This document shows positions 43,641 to 52,090 of a DNA stretch of 64,000 nt, piece by piece. The stretch comes from Psychrobacillus sp. FSL K6-2836 (GTDB taxonomy: Bacteria; Bacillota; Bacilli; Bacillales_A; Planococcaceae). Numbering within the stretch: position 1 is the stretch's first letter; every line of letters starts with the position of its first letter. Where the stretch lies: NCBI RefSeq assembly GCF_038003085.1, contig NZ_JBBOOM010000001.1, positions 3,286,001 to 3,350,000 of the forward strand. Direction: 5' to 3'. A program made the position numbers and the translations under genes. The notes beneath the pieces are model-generated. The model was not told the DNA's origin, did not search any database, and saw nothing but the letters and a program-made list of their open reading frames with translations.

Positions 43641-45031
43641 AAAAGCTATCCGTAAAAATTTGGATGCTGCTTCTTTTATTCATAGCTATTACTGTTGTGT
43701 TCTTAGTAATATTCACTAATTTTCTATATGAGGAACTGTATGTAGAGGATACAGAAATCTCCATGACGAAGGTTGCAGAAAATTTACAAAGTACGTACAA
43801 GGGTGGAGCAGTTACAAATGAGTTCATCAAACAAACAGAAGACTTCAATCGTTTTTCAGACGTAGAAGTTTTTACTGTTCGAAACCCTCGGGAACTCAGT
43901 GCTTGCCTGCCATTTGATATAGACTATGAGACATTGATAGGACCTGAAGAACGCGCTGAGCTTATTAGTGGTGAAGCGGTTATTAAACGTGGTTATGAGA
44001 GAAGGTTTAATCGGGAAGTTGTATCCGTTATTTATCCGTTAGTTGATGAAAATAGGCTGGAAGGCATTATTTATGTATATGTACCTTTAACGAAAATGAC
44101 GGAAATGGCTTCGAAGGATGTAATTTTTCTATTGATAACTGTATCACTTCTACTCCTAATAATGGCGTGGATCAGTTTGAAGACATTGCAAAAAGTTCTT
44201 GTTCCGTTAGATAAACTTAAAGTAGCTGCCAATGAAATGGCATCTGGGAAATATGAAACGCGAGTAGAAGTAAAATCCTCTGATGAAATAGGAGAGCTTG
44301 CAAAAACCTTTAACCAAATGGCAACGTCTATTCAACAGGAGGACGAGAAGAAAAGAGATTTCTTATCTATTGTCTCTCATGAGCTACGTACGCCAATAAG
44401 TTATATAAAAGGATATGGTGAAGCATTTGAACAGGAGCTCGTTCCAGAGGAAAAGAAAAAAGAGGTTTATGCACTTATTGTACAAGAGGCTAATCGTATG
44501 CAGAAACTGACAAATGATTTGCTCACAGTAGCACGTTCTGAACAGAATCACGATATTGATATGTCTCCATTAGTATTATCGGAGGTTGTTCGCGAGGTAT
44601 TGCAGTTAGTAAAATCATTGGCAGACAAGAAGCAAATTCGGTTTACTGTTACAATAGACGAGGAAACAATTCTAAAAGCGGATGAGCAGATGACCAAACA
44701 AATATTGATCAATATTTTAGAAAATGCTATTCACTACTCGCCTATTTCATCCACTATAACTATAGAAAATGAAATAGCTAAAAACGAAACAACTATTCAT
44801 ATTAAAGATGAAGGCTGTGGAATTGCACCAGAGCATTTAGCGCATATTACTGAAAGATTTTATCGTGTCAATAAAGCGAGAAGTCGTGCAGACGGGGGAA
44901 CTGGTCTTGGGTTATCTATTGCTTCTCAACTTATCGAAATGCAAAAAGGTAGACTAGTATTCACAAGTGAAGTAGAAAAAGGAACTGCCGTTTATATAAT
45001 ATTACCAATTTGGGAGGATTCATTTTTATGA
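43637..45031 (+). CDS. Membrane sensor histidine kinase
   Basis: 464 residues. TM1 about 8-28, an extracytoplasmic sensor of about 125 residues, TM2 (VIFLLITVSLLLLIMAWISL), HAMP (LVPLDKLKVAANEMASGKYE), HisKA with His248 in VSHELRTPI, and HATPase (NILENAIHYSP, DEGCGIAP, GTGLGLSIA). ATG 43637 overlaps the regulator stop (ATGA). The stimulus is unknown; the flanking lipoproteins suggest envelope or metal sensing. Confidence 0.88.
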   Translation: MKKLSVKIWMLLLLFIAITVVFLVIFTNFLYEELYVEDTEISMTKVAENLQSTYKGGAVTNEFIKQTEDFNRFSDVEVFTVRNPRELSACLPFDIDYETLIGPEERAELISGEAVIKRGYERRFNREVVSVIYPLVDENRLEGIIYVYVPLTKMTEMASKDVIFLLITVSLLLLIMAWISLKTLQKVLVPLDKLKVAANEMASGKYETRVEVKSSDEIGELAKTFNQMATSIQQEDEKKRDFLSIVSHELRTPISYIKGYGEAFEQELVPEEKKKEVYALIVQEANRMQKLTNDLLTVARSEQNHDIDMSPLVLSEVVREVLQLVKSLADKKQIRFTVTIDEETILKADEQMTKQILINILENAIHYSPISSTITIENEIAKNETTIHIKDEGCGIAPEHLAHITERFYRVNKARSRADGGTGLGLSIASQLIEMQKGRLVFTSEVEKGTAVYIILPIWEDSFL

Positions 45032-45492
45032 AAAAAACATTAGCAGTACTTGCAATAGCAACAATGACACTAGCAGGGTGTGGGGATAAAGATGCAACAG
45101 AGAGTAACGCAACACATCATAATGAAGGTACACTAGAAGAAGTGGTAGTAGACATCCAAACGGCAGAAACACTATCCGTAGATGATGTTGTATTATCTGC
45201 AAAAGTAACACAATCGGATGAAGCTGTAGATGATGCAACCGTTGAATTTGAAGTGTGGGAATCAGGCTTGCGTGAGGAAGGTCATATGGTAGAGGGAAAT
45301 TTAACCGAGGATGGCGTGTATGAAGCGAATTATTCATTTGATCATGATGGAGTCTATTATATGTTTGCCCATACAAATGCAAGGGGACTTCATGTTATGC
45401 CGAAGCAGGAACTGATTGTTGGAGAACCGGATATGAGTAAAGTGATCCCGGATGAAAGTGATGATTCAATGAGTCATATGAATCATGAATAA
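45028..45492 (+). CDS. YtkA/FixH-like lipoprotein
   Basis: 154 residues. Lipobox LAGC (Cys18), then a single Ig-like YtkA-type domain (VVVDIQTAETLSVDDVVLSA, VEFEVWESG, DGVYYMFAHTNARGLHVMP) with His-rich ends (THHNE and MSHMNHE). ATG 45028 overlaps the kinase stop and has GGGAGG 10 nt upstream. YtkA-like domains occur with copper and respiratory assembly factors; metal binding here is inference from the His/Met clusters. Confidence 0.75.
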   Translation: MKKTLAVLAIATMTLAGCGDKDATESNATHHNEGTLEEVVVDIQTAETLSVDDVVLSAKVTQSDEAVDDATVEFEVWESGLREEGHMVEGNLTEDGVYEANYSFDHDGVYYMFAHTNARGLHVMPKQELIVGEPDMSKVIPDESDDSMSHMNHE

Positions 45493-45526
45493 AAGGCTTG
45501 CCAAAGAATTAAGATGAGTGTATTAT

Positions 45527-45568
45527 AATGACTAGATGACCGAAATGGTTTTCTAGTCATTTTTTTAT
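45527..45568 (+). terminator. Terminator of the lipoprotein/two-component operon
   Basis: AATGACTAGA and TCTAGTCATT pair around a 14-nt loop and run into TTTTTT. Confidence 0.8.
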
Positions 45569-45583
45569 AGGAGTTGAATAAGA

Positions 45584-46153
45584 ATGGATCGTAGGCAGGA
45601 AATATTAGAGGCTGCGACAAAATCTTTTTCTCTTTTTGGCTATAAAGCTACTACGATGGAGCAAATAGCTAAAATAGCGAATGTTGGGAAAGGGACAATC
45701 TACACTTTTTTTGAAAATAAAGAAGTCCTTTTTCAGGAAATTGTCCTTCGCATTATTGCTGAGATGAAACAAGAAGCGACAAAAGTGATTAAAGAAGATG
45801 CTTCTTTCCAAGAAAATGCGTATGCAGCCTTGATGAAAATGCTAGAATTCCGGGATACTCATCAATTGTTTGCTAAAATTATTGCGGAAGAACAGGAATG
45901 GAGAACGCCAGCGGTAAAGCAGGTGAAGGCGCAAATAGAGCAAGCCATTGTTTCTTTTATCAAACAGAAGATTGATAAGTATATGAATCTAGGAGAAGTT
46001 CGCCAGGTAAATAGTGAACTAGTTGCATATTTACTATTAAAAGGGTATTTGGCGTTTGTTAACGACTGGAATTTAACTCATGAAAAACCTTTAACAGAAC
46101 AGGAAATTACAGACTTTTTTCAAGACACTATTTTCCATAGTCTCATTATTTGA
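45584..46153 (+). CDS. yhgD: TetR-family regulator YhgD
   Basis: 189 residues: N-terminal TetR HTH (ILEAATKSFSLFGYKATTMEQIAKIANVGKGTIYTFF) and a helical ligand-binding domain. Position directly upstream of yhgE matches B. subtilis yhgD. A near-perfect inverted repeat between the two genes is a probable operator. Confidence 0.88.
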   Translation: MDRRQEILEAATKSFSLFGYKATTMEQIAKIANVGKGTIYTFFENKEVLFQEIVLRIIAEMKQEATKVIKEDASFQENAYAALMKMLEFRDTHQLFAKIIAEEQEWRTPAVKQVKAQIEQAIVSFIKQKIDKYMNLGEVRQVNSELVAYLLLKGYLAFVNDWNLTHEKPLTEQEITDFFQDTIFHSLII

Positions 46154-46174
46154 GACTAATTTTTTGGAGTGAAA

Positions 46175-46197
46175 TGACTAATTGAACAAATTGGTCA
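46175..46197 (+). promoter_or_regulatory. Candidate YhgD operator
   Basis: TGACTAATT (46175-46183) and AATTGGTCA (46189-46197) form an inverted repeat with one mismatch and a 5-nt centre, 23 nt before the yhgE start. Confidence 0.55.
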
Positions 46198-46219
46198 CAC
46201 AGTATTAGGAGGAATATTA

Positions 46220-48409
46220 ATGATTAAATCAGAATGGAAAAGTATTTTCACAAATAGGAAGCTACTCATTCCCATAATTGCAGTATTGTTTATACCTGTA
46301 ATGTATGCGGGAATGTTCCTATGGGCATTTTGGGATCCCTATGCAAATTTAAGTGATCTTCCGGTAGCAGTAGTAAATGCAGATGAGGGTGCTGAGTATA
46401 ACGATACTAGTTTAACTTTAGGGGATGACCTATCAGAGAAGTTAAAAGATAGTGGACAGTTTAAGTTTGTTTCAGTTTCAAAGGAAGAAGCAGATAAAGG
46501 GTTAGTAAATGAGGATTATTATTTATTAATTGAGATTCCAGAAAACTTTTCTCAACATGCAACAACATTATTAGATGAAGAACCACAAAAAATGGTCATT
46601 ACGTACAAAGCAAATGAAGGATATAACTTCCTTTCCTCTCAAATTGGTGAAACCGCAATGGACCGAATTCGTGCAGAAGTAAATAAGCAAGTATCTGCAA
46701 CCTATGCGGAACAATTATTTGATTCTATTACGAAATTGGGAGACGGATTTGCTGAAGCATCGGATGGAGCAGGTGCATTAAAAGATGGTGCAGTAGAAAT
46801 TAATACAGGCGCATCCGATTTGAAAGGCTATTTAGAACAATTGGCTAGCAGTACAATCGAACTTCGAGATGGCACTAGTACAGTTGTGGATGGGATACAG
46901 AAAGCTGCAACAGGTTCAACCGATTTAAATAGTGGATTAACCTCACTTACAGATGGATCAAAGCAATTAGCAGCTGGAGTCAATCAAACTGCTACAGGTG
47001 CAGACCAATTAAACAGTGGAATTCAAACGTATACAAGTGGAGTAGCTAAACTAAACGAAAGCTATCAATTATTAAGTGAAAAAGAAAAAGAATTACTAAA
47101 ATCATTAGCTACATTACAATCAAGCAGTGCAGCTATTAATAATAGCGCAAATCAGTTATCTGAAGGTTCTACACAGGTTACTGCTGGTATTCAAGCGTTA
47201 TCGAAACAGTTAAATCAGCTATCAGAATCATTACCAGCTGAACAGGCAGCAGCATTAACTGAAACAGTGAAACAGTTAGAGACTGGCAGTTCTACAGTAT
47301 CGGCAGGTTTAGAAAAGCTAGCTAATGGTACAGCGGCTCTATCAACAGGTACAACTCAAGTTAGCAGTGCCGCAAATCAGCTGAGTGCAGGTTATACACA
47401 GGCACAACAAGGGATTTCACAATTAAATGACTCTTCAGGTGCATTATTGGAAGGTTCCGCAAGCTTAGCAACAGGAACTAGTACACTTGCATCGAAAATG
47501 AGTGATTTAACAACAGGTATGCAACAAGCATATGAAGGTTCCAATAGTTTAGTAGCCGGTTTAAATGAATTAGCATCTGGCTCAAGTCAGTTAGAAACAG
47601 GTACAGGAACATTAGCAGAGAAATCTGGAGAGCTAGCAGATGGCTCAACGAAACTAACAGAGGGAACAGAACAATTAGCAGCAGGAACAGAGACTTTACA
47701 ATCGAGCTTAAAGGATGCTAGTGAACAATCGAAAGAGGTTTCAGCAAATGATTCAACCTACGACATGGTAGCGTCACCAGTTGACGTGGAAGTCGAAGGA
47801 GTGAACGAAGTACCGAACTATGGTACAGGATTTACACCCTACTTCTTATCTCTTGGATTATTTGTAGGTGCATTACTTATATCTATTGTATTTCCTTTTG
47901 TCCAGTCGGCGATTAAACCTACAGGTGGTTCATCTTGGTTTATAAGTAAGGTATCGGTATTAGGGATAGTTGGGATTATTCAATCTCTAGTAGTTGTAGC
48001 TATCGCATTGTTCGCTTTAAAATTGGAAACACAAAGTGTAGGATTGTTTATATTATCGACAATCATTACAAGTTTTACTTACTTGGCTATTGTCCAATTA
48101 CTTGTAACGGTATTAGGTGATCCAGGTCGCTTTGTAGCAATTGTCATCTTGATACTTCAATTGACAACTAGTGCAGGTACGTTCCCATTAGAGCTAATAC
48201 CGCAGCCTTTACAAATTTTTAATAAATTTTTACCTATGACTTATTCAGTCCAAAGCTTTAAAGCTTCCATTTCTACGGGAAGCATAAGCAATTTCTGGTC
48301 AACTAACAGTGTGTTATTAGGATTCATGATAGTATGTCTTGCCTTAACTTTGGGTTATTTCATGCTATTATTCAAAAAACGTCACTCTAAAGAAACAGTT
48401 GAAGCTTAA
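46220..48409 (+). CDS. yhgE: YhgE/Pip-family membrane protein
   Basis: 729 residues. TM1 about 15-40 (LIPIIAVLFIPVMYAGMFLW), a large extracytoplasmic part whose middle (about 190-500) is a run of heptad-like L-x-x-G repeats (for example LNSGLTSLTDGSKQLAAGV), and five C-terminal helices of ABC-2 type. Homologues include phage-infection protein Pip and the ESX component EsaA/YueB. AGGAGG precedes the ATG. It is probably under YhgD control. Confidence 0.9.
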   Translation: MIKSEWKSIFTNRKLLIPIIAVLFIPVMYAGMFLWAFWDPYANLSDLPVAVVNADEGAEYNDTSLTLGDDLSEKLKDSGQFKFVSVSKEEADKGLVNEDYYLLIEIPENFSQHATTLLDEEPQKMVITYKANEGYNFLSSQIGETAMDRIRAEVNKQVSATYAEQLFDSITKLGDGFAEASDGAGALKDGAVEINTGASDLKGYLEQLASSTIELRDGTSTVVDGIQKAATGSTDLNSGLTSLTDGSKQLAAGVNQTATGADQLNSGIQTYTSGVAKLNESYQLLSEKEKELLKSLATLQSSSAAINNSANQLSEGSTQVTAGIQALSKQLNQLSESLPAEQAAALTETVKQLETGSSTVSAGLEKLANGTAALSTGTTQVSSAANQLSAGYTQAQQGISQLNDSSGALLEGSASLATGTSTLASKMSDLTTGMQQAYEGSNSLVAGLNELASGSSQLETGTGTLAEKSGELADGSTKLTEGTEQLAAGTETLQSSLKDASEQSKEVSANDSTYDMVASPVDVEVEGVNEVPNYGTGFTPYFLSLGLFVGALLISIVFPFVQSAIKPTGGSSWFISKVSVLGIVGIIQSLVVVAIALFALKLETQSVGLFILSTIITSFTYLAIVQLLVTVLGDPGRFVAIVILILQLTTSAGTFPLELIPQPLQIFNKFLPMTYSVQSFKASISTGSISNFWSTNSVLLGFMIVCLALTLGYFMLLFKKRHSKETVEA

Positions 48410-48413
48410 GCTT

Positions 48414-48446
48414 TTGAACCCATCTCGTAAAAGAGATGGGTTTTTG
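48414..48446 (+). terminator. Terminator of yhgE
   Basis: AACCCATCTC and GAGATGGGTT pair around GTAAAA and run into TTTGTTTT. Confidence 0.85.
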
Positions 48447-48525
48447 TTTTGAAGAATAAAATTTTTGAGACTTATGAACCCTAAGATACTAGTAATTTGG
48501 TGCGTAGATCTATTTAAAGCTATCG

Positions 48526-48650
48526 CTGATTTCCGTTTCAGGCGGCCGCGTTCCGCAGGGGGAGCGATGAGCCATCCCCGCCGCTACGCGTCCGTTGGGA
48601 TGTCTCATCTGTCTCCCTCATCCTGCTGGAGTCGCCGCCTTTCACTGCAA
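48526..48650. repeat. Family A GC-rich element, tandem copy 1
   Basis: About 125 nt nearly identical to 48787-48912 (few substitutions). Arms AGGCGGC / GCCGCCT close a GC-rich interior (TCCGCAGGGGGAGCGATGAG, CTCATCTGTCTCCCTC). It lies with its partner in the gene-free stretch 48410-49121. An ORF over it (48465-48662) is non-coding. Confidence 0.85.
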
Positions 48651-48786
48651 CCAGCGATGTGAGTAGTACCTAAGTTTAGTACAACCTCTATAAAGATCAC
48701 GTGGTATGGGTATAGCAACTAAAAGAAAGTATAAATTTATATACTTGAAATCCAGATACTTTAAAAAGTAGATCTCTTAATAGGTA

Positions 48787-48912
48787 CTGGATTTCCGTTT
48801 CAGGCGGACGCGTTCCGCAGGGGGAGCGATGAGCCATCCCCGCCGCTACGCGTCCGTTGGGGTGTCTCATCTGTCTCCCTCATCCTGCTGGAGTCGCCGC
48901 CTTTCACTGCAA
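48787..48912. repeat. Family A GC-rich element, tandem copy 2
   Basis: Differs from copy 1 by a few bases (GGCGGACGCG against GGCGGCCGCG; TTGGGGTG against TTGGGATG). The two copies are in the same orientation about 260 nt apart, suggesting recent duplication or independent arrival of a recent variant. Confidence 0.85.
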
Positions 48913-48968
48913 TCGATGGAATTGGATTTAATAAACGAATAAACAGGCGTGATTTAATGGAAATATTC

Positions 48969-49002
48969 AATTTCATAATTAAAACAAATAATTATGAAAT
49001 TG
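48969..49002. repeat. AT-rich perfect inverted repeat
   Basis: CAATTTCATAATT and AATTATGAAATTG are perfect 13-bp arms around a short A-rich loop. There is no T-run on either side, so it is not an obvious terminator. Confidence 0.55.
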
Positions 49003-49121
49003 ACTCATTTCACAGCTTACTGATTTCCATAATTAAAAAGTAAATTAGAAAATTAAGTATATACTCGTAAAATACTAAAAATTCTGTATACTTGAATTAG
49101 AAAACACTTAGGGGGGAAAAT

Positions 49122-49790
49122 ATGAGTACAATTTCATTAAAAAAGAGTGCAGCTAGCATTGTATTGGAAAAGAAGAAATTAACAGATGTCGTGGCTAAAG
49201 TCGGAATCGTACTGGATATTTCAGGTTCTATGCGGAAGTTATATAGAGAAGGTATTGTTCAAGATGCTGTGGAACGTGTATTAGCGGTAGCTAGTCAATT
49301 TGACGATGATGGTTCGCTAGATGTTTGGGTATATGACAACGAATTTTCACGGTTGCCATCAGTTACTGAAAAAGATTTTACAAGTTACGTAGAAAAGCAG
49401 ATTCTAATGAACGAAAATATTCATAAATTCGGAAGAAATGATGAACCGAAAGTGATGGAAGATGTTATAAGGAAGTATATAATAGAAGAGCCTAGTAATG
49501 ACCCCGTTTTCTTAGTATTTATCAATGATGGTGGATGTAAGCCAGGTATAAAAAAATTCATCGTAGAATCATCTAACCAACCTATCTTTTGGCAATTTGT
49601 CGGCATAGGTGACTCCAACTTTGACGTTTTAAGAAAATTAGATACGATGGAAGGAAGAATTGTAGATAATGCTAATTTTTTCCATTTAGATGACTTAAAG
49701 AAAGTGTCAGATGAAGAGTTATACAATCAATTATTAGACGAATTTCCAATGTGGTTAAAAGAAGCGAAGGAAAAAAGAATACTACGCTAA
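49122..49790 (+). CDS. TerF-like von Willebrand factor A domain protein
   Basis: 222 residues forming one VWA domain: MIDAS motif DISGSM (about 33-38), VYDNEF, then FINDGG and PIFWQFVGIG, NFFHLDD and FPMWLKEA. The C-terminal block is characteristic of VWA domains found in TerF and tellurite-resistance-associated proteins. Here it stands alone without TerD-type neighbours. GGGGGG precedes the ATG. It probably binds divalent metal and mediates protein-protein contacts in the cytoplasm. Confidence 0.82.
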   Translation: MSTISLKKSAASIVLEKKKLTDVVAKVGIVLDISGSMRKLYREGIVQDAVERVLAVASQFDDDGSLDVWVYDNEFSRLPSVTEKDFTSYVEKQILMNENIHKFGRNDEPKVMEDVIRKYIIEEPSNDPVFLVFINDGGCKPGIKKFIVESSNQPIFWQFVGIGDSNFDVLRKLDTMEGRIVDNANFFHLDDLKKVSDEELYNQLLDEFPMWLKEAKEKRILR

Positions 49791-49853
49791 ACCAATTGGA
49801 AATGTATTGGATACACTTCGTTAAAACATATTCAGTAAACTTCTATAAACTTT

Positions 49854-49903
49854 AACTGCATCGAATTGTTAGACACAATCTAACAATTGCGATGCAGTTT
49901 TTC
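49854..49903 (+). terminator. Long terminator hairpin
   Basis: ACTGCATCGAATTGTTAGA and the complementary half ending CGATGCAGT pair around CACAA with one small asymmetry, then TTTTTC. Confidence 0.85.
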
Positions 49904-50052
49904 TATGAGAAAATTACTCTTGATAAAAGATTGGCAAATTGGCGTATAACAAGATTCTTTTGAAACGTTACTACTAGACAGCACCTTTTGATTATTAAAT
50001 TTAGGTAATTGAGCTTTTGTATTGCAAATTTCTCAAATTTATATTATATTAG

Positions 50053-50079
50053 TTGATGCATCAATAATTGATAGGTCAA
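50053..50079 (+). promoter_or_regulatory. Tandem TTGA-N4-TCAA operator before the nitroreductase
   Basis: TTGATGCATCAA (50053-50064) and TTGATAGGTCAA (50068-50079) lie 15 bp apart start to start. The same pair occurs upstream of the MarR gene at 50829-50855. Confidence 0.7.
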
Positions 50080-50110
50080 TTAATATATTATGAAAAAGGA
50101 GTATATACAC

Positions 50111-50749
50111 ATGCATAAATATCAAAAAACAAATGATTTCAATGAAATCGTATACGGCCGTCGTTCCATTAAGGTATATGACCCTGCGGTTAAAATCAGC
50201 CGTGAAGAAATGAGCGAAATTATAGCTCAAGCTTCAAAAGCCCCATCTTCTATTAATTTTCAGCCTTGGCGATTTGTAGTCATTGACAGCGAAGAAGGAA
50301 AAGCAAAGCTTGCAACACTTGCCAAATTCAACAAGGATAAAGTATTAAGTTCATCTGCGGTGATTGCTGTCTTTGGTGACCGAAATAATTTTGATTATGC
50401 CGAAGAGATATTTAGCAAAGCGGTTCAACTTGGATATATGCCTCAAGAAGTTAAAGAAGCTCAATTAAATTATTTTAAACCGTTTTATGAAAATATGTCC
50501 GATGAGCAAATGAAAGATATAGTTATGCTAGATGCAGGTCTTGTTTCCATGCAACTTATGCTAGTAGCTCGTTCATACGGGTATGATACGAATCCTATCG
50601 GTGGTTATGAGAAAGATAAGATTGCTGAAGCTTATGGTCTGGACAAAGAACGTTATATACCGATTATGTTAATTTCCATTGGTAAAGCCGTTAATGAAGG
50701 TTATCAATCGTATCGTCTGCCTGTCGATACAACTACGATCTGGAAATAA
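50111..50749 (+). CDS. Nitroreductase-family oxidoreductase
   Basis: 212 residues: FMN-binding RRSIKVYDP near the N-terminus, SKAPSSINFQPWRFVVI, and GGYEKDKIAEAYGL with PIMLISIGKA at the C-terminus. Such enzymes reduce quinones or nitro compounds with NAD(P)H. ATG 50111 has AAAGGAG 10 nt upstream; the upstream ATG 50090 would place that site inside the gene. It shares its operator with the downstream MarR gene. Confidence 0.88.
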   Translation: MHKYQKTNDFNEIVYGRRSIKVYDPAVKISREEMSEIIAQASKAPSSINFQPWRFVVIDSEEGKAKLATLAKFNKDKVLSSSAVIAVFGDRNNFDYAEEIFSKAVQLGYMPQEVKEAQLNYFKPFYENMSDEQMKDIVMLDAGLVSMQLMLVARSYGYDTNPIGGYEKDKIAEAYGLDKERYIPIMLISIGKAVNEGYQSYRLPVDTTTIWK

Positions 50750-50828
50750 GATAGAACCTTTTGAATATAAATTGGTGGATAAGTTACCATTTCGAGTTGT
50801 ACTTTAAAAAATTTTGTATTATATTTTA

Positions 50829-50855
50829 TTGACAGGTCAATAATTGAGGTTTCAA
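50829..50855 (+). promoter_or_regulatory. Tandem TTGA-N4-TCAA operator before marR
   Basis: TTGACAGGTCAA (50829-50840) and TTGAGGTTTCAA (50844-50855), separated by TAA exactly as in the upstream pair. The first site also supplies a TTGACA -35. Confidence 0.7.
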
Positions 50856-50909
50856 TAAAGTAGTAGACACTCGTATATGTTGACCGCATAAAACTATTTA
50901 GGAGGTCAA

Positions 50910-51341
50910 ATGATGCGTTGTTCACTATCTAATCATGAACAAATCTTACATCTGCTTAAAGGGCTTAATAATCAAATTAGCCCTAAATTTGAACGGTGCA
51001 CAGGCATTAGCTCTTCACGCTATGAATTGCTACATCAGCTTTATGAAACAGATGAAATCAATCAGTCGACCTTGCAAAAAGCTGTTAATATAGATAGTGC
51101 TGCTATTACTCGTCATCTAAAACAACTTGAGGCAAACGGAATGGTCGCTAGACGAAGAAATCCTAACGATAATAGAGTGATATTTGTTCGTCTTACAGAG
51201 GAAGGGCGCAAACAAATTGTTGGTTACAAAAAAGAAAAGGTTAATTTCGTAAACCAAATGCTTCATGATTTTAACCAAGAAGAATTGGAATCCCTATCTG
51301 ACATGCTTAATCGTATGCAAAATAACATAAGTGAATACTAG
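50910..51341 (+). CDS. MarR-family repressor
   Basis: 143 residues: winged HTH (INQSTLQKAVNIDSAAITRHLKQLEANGMVARRRNPNDNRVIFVRLTEEG). A single cysteine near the N-terminus (MMRCSL) and another in FERCTGISS could sense oxidants, as in OhrR/YodB-like quinone or thiol sensors; this is inference. AGGAGG precedes tandem ATGs. The matching operators suggest it represses itself and the nitroreductase. Confidence 0.87.
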   Translation: MMRCSLSNHEQILHLLKGLNNQISPKFERCTGISSSRYELLHQLYETDEINQSTLQKAVNIDSAAITRHLKQLEANGMVARRRNPNDNRVIFVRLTEEGRKQIVGYKKEKVNFVNQMLHDFNQEELESLSDMLNRMQNNISEY

Positions 51342-51420
51342 AATTTTCAACTTCAATTGAATCGGATCTTATCAATTGTAAGTCTTAAGTTTAAATAATC
51401 TAACATAAAGGATGATAACA

Positions 51421-51717
51421 ATGATTATAATTCATGCACATCTCCAGGTAAAAATGGATCAAGAACAAGCATTCTTGGAAGAAGCCAAAACACTTCTTGC
51501 AGCAACAAGAGCTGAAAAAGGCAACATTAGCTATGATTTGATGAAATCTACTGATCAAGATCACCATTATACAATGGTAGAGCTTTGGGAAGATGTAGAG
51601 GCTACTAAAGTCCATAATACGAGTGAACATTTCACTGCTTTCATTCAAAAAGCTCAAGCTTTCATGGCCGCACCGATGGACCTTAAAGTATTCAACGGAG
51701 AACCTGTAAAAGCATAA
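51421..51717 (+). CDS. Putative quinol monooxygenase (ABM/YgiN type)
   Basis: 98 residues of dimeric ferredoxin-like ABM fold: IIIHAHLQVK, GNISYDLMKS, HHYTMVELWEDVEA and SEHFTAFIQKAQ. Small enzymes of this kind oxidise quinols or act on related aromatics, fitting the adjacent nitroreductase and MarR. ATG 51421 follows AAAGG by 10 nt; an ATG at 51412 lies in that site. Confidence 0.85.
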   Translation: MIIIHAHLQVKMDQEQAFLEEAKTLLAATRAEKGNISYDLMKSTDQDHHYTMVELWEDVEATKVHNTSEHFTAFIQKAQAFMAAPMDLKVFNGEPVKA

Positions 51718-51730
51718 ATTTTATAATAAG

Positions 51731-51772
51731 TAGCAAACACCCCAAGGATTTCATTCTTGGGGTGTTTGCTTA
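51731..51772 (+). terminator. Terminator of the monooxygenase gene
   Basis: AGCAAACACCCCAAG and CTTGGGGTGTTTGCT form a perfect 15-bp stem around GATTTCATT, followed by a weak T-rich run. Confidence 0.8.
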
Positions 51773-51793
51773 TGTTTATTTTTTTATAAGATC

Positions 51794-51828
51794 AAAAATC
51801 CCACTAGAAAGGGGAGTATCTAGTGGGT
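51794..51828 (-). terminator. Terminator of yhfH
   Basis: On the minus strand CCCACTAGA and CTAGTGGG pair around TACTCCCCTTT and are followed by ATTTTTGAT. Confidence 0.75.
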
Positions 51829-51842
51829 AGTTCTTTCAATTA

Positions 51843-51968
51843 TTAAAGTGTCGTACATTTATCACAGTGGTTCCCGTAGCATTCATGTTGTTCTTCAATT
51901 GCTTCACCACATGTTGCACATTTCTTAGCGGGCAGGTTACGGAAAAATTCAATTACGTTTTCTAACAT
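51843..51968 (-). CDS. yhfH: YhfH-like small zinc-ribbon protein
   Basis: 41 residues: MLENVIEFFRNLPAKKCATC then a second cysteine pair (HCDKC), giving a CxxC...CxxC zinc-ribbon with extra His. GGAGGTGG lies 9 nt upstream. Position next to lplJ and the pattern agree with B. subtilis YhfH, a small protein of unknown function. Confidence 0.8.
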   Translation of the reverse strand: MLENVIEFFRNLPAKKCATCGEAIEEQHECYGNHCDKCTTL

Positions 51969-52090
51969 AGTTGTTCCACCTCCATCTGTTATATAACTAA
52001 CTTTATTATTATCATTGTATTATAACACAGTTCAATTTGTCAACATCTTAGCTGAACTTTTGATAAAATAATCTTAAAGGAGAGATGAAC

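Noticed and set aside
46760-47740. Periodic repeats suggesting a CRISPR or minisatellite
   Set aside because: They encode the L-x-x-G heptad-like repeat of the YhgE ectodomain; no conserved direct repeat/spacer structure.
48465-48662. 65-codon ORF with Arg/Pro/Ser-rich translation
   Set aside because: Lies across a family A repeat; composition unlike the neighbouring genes and no RBS.
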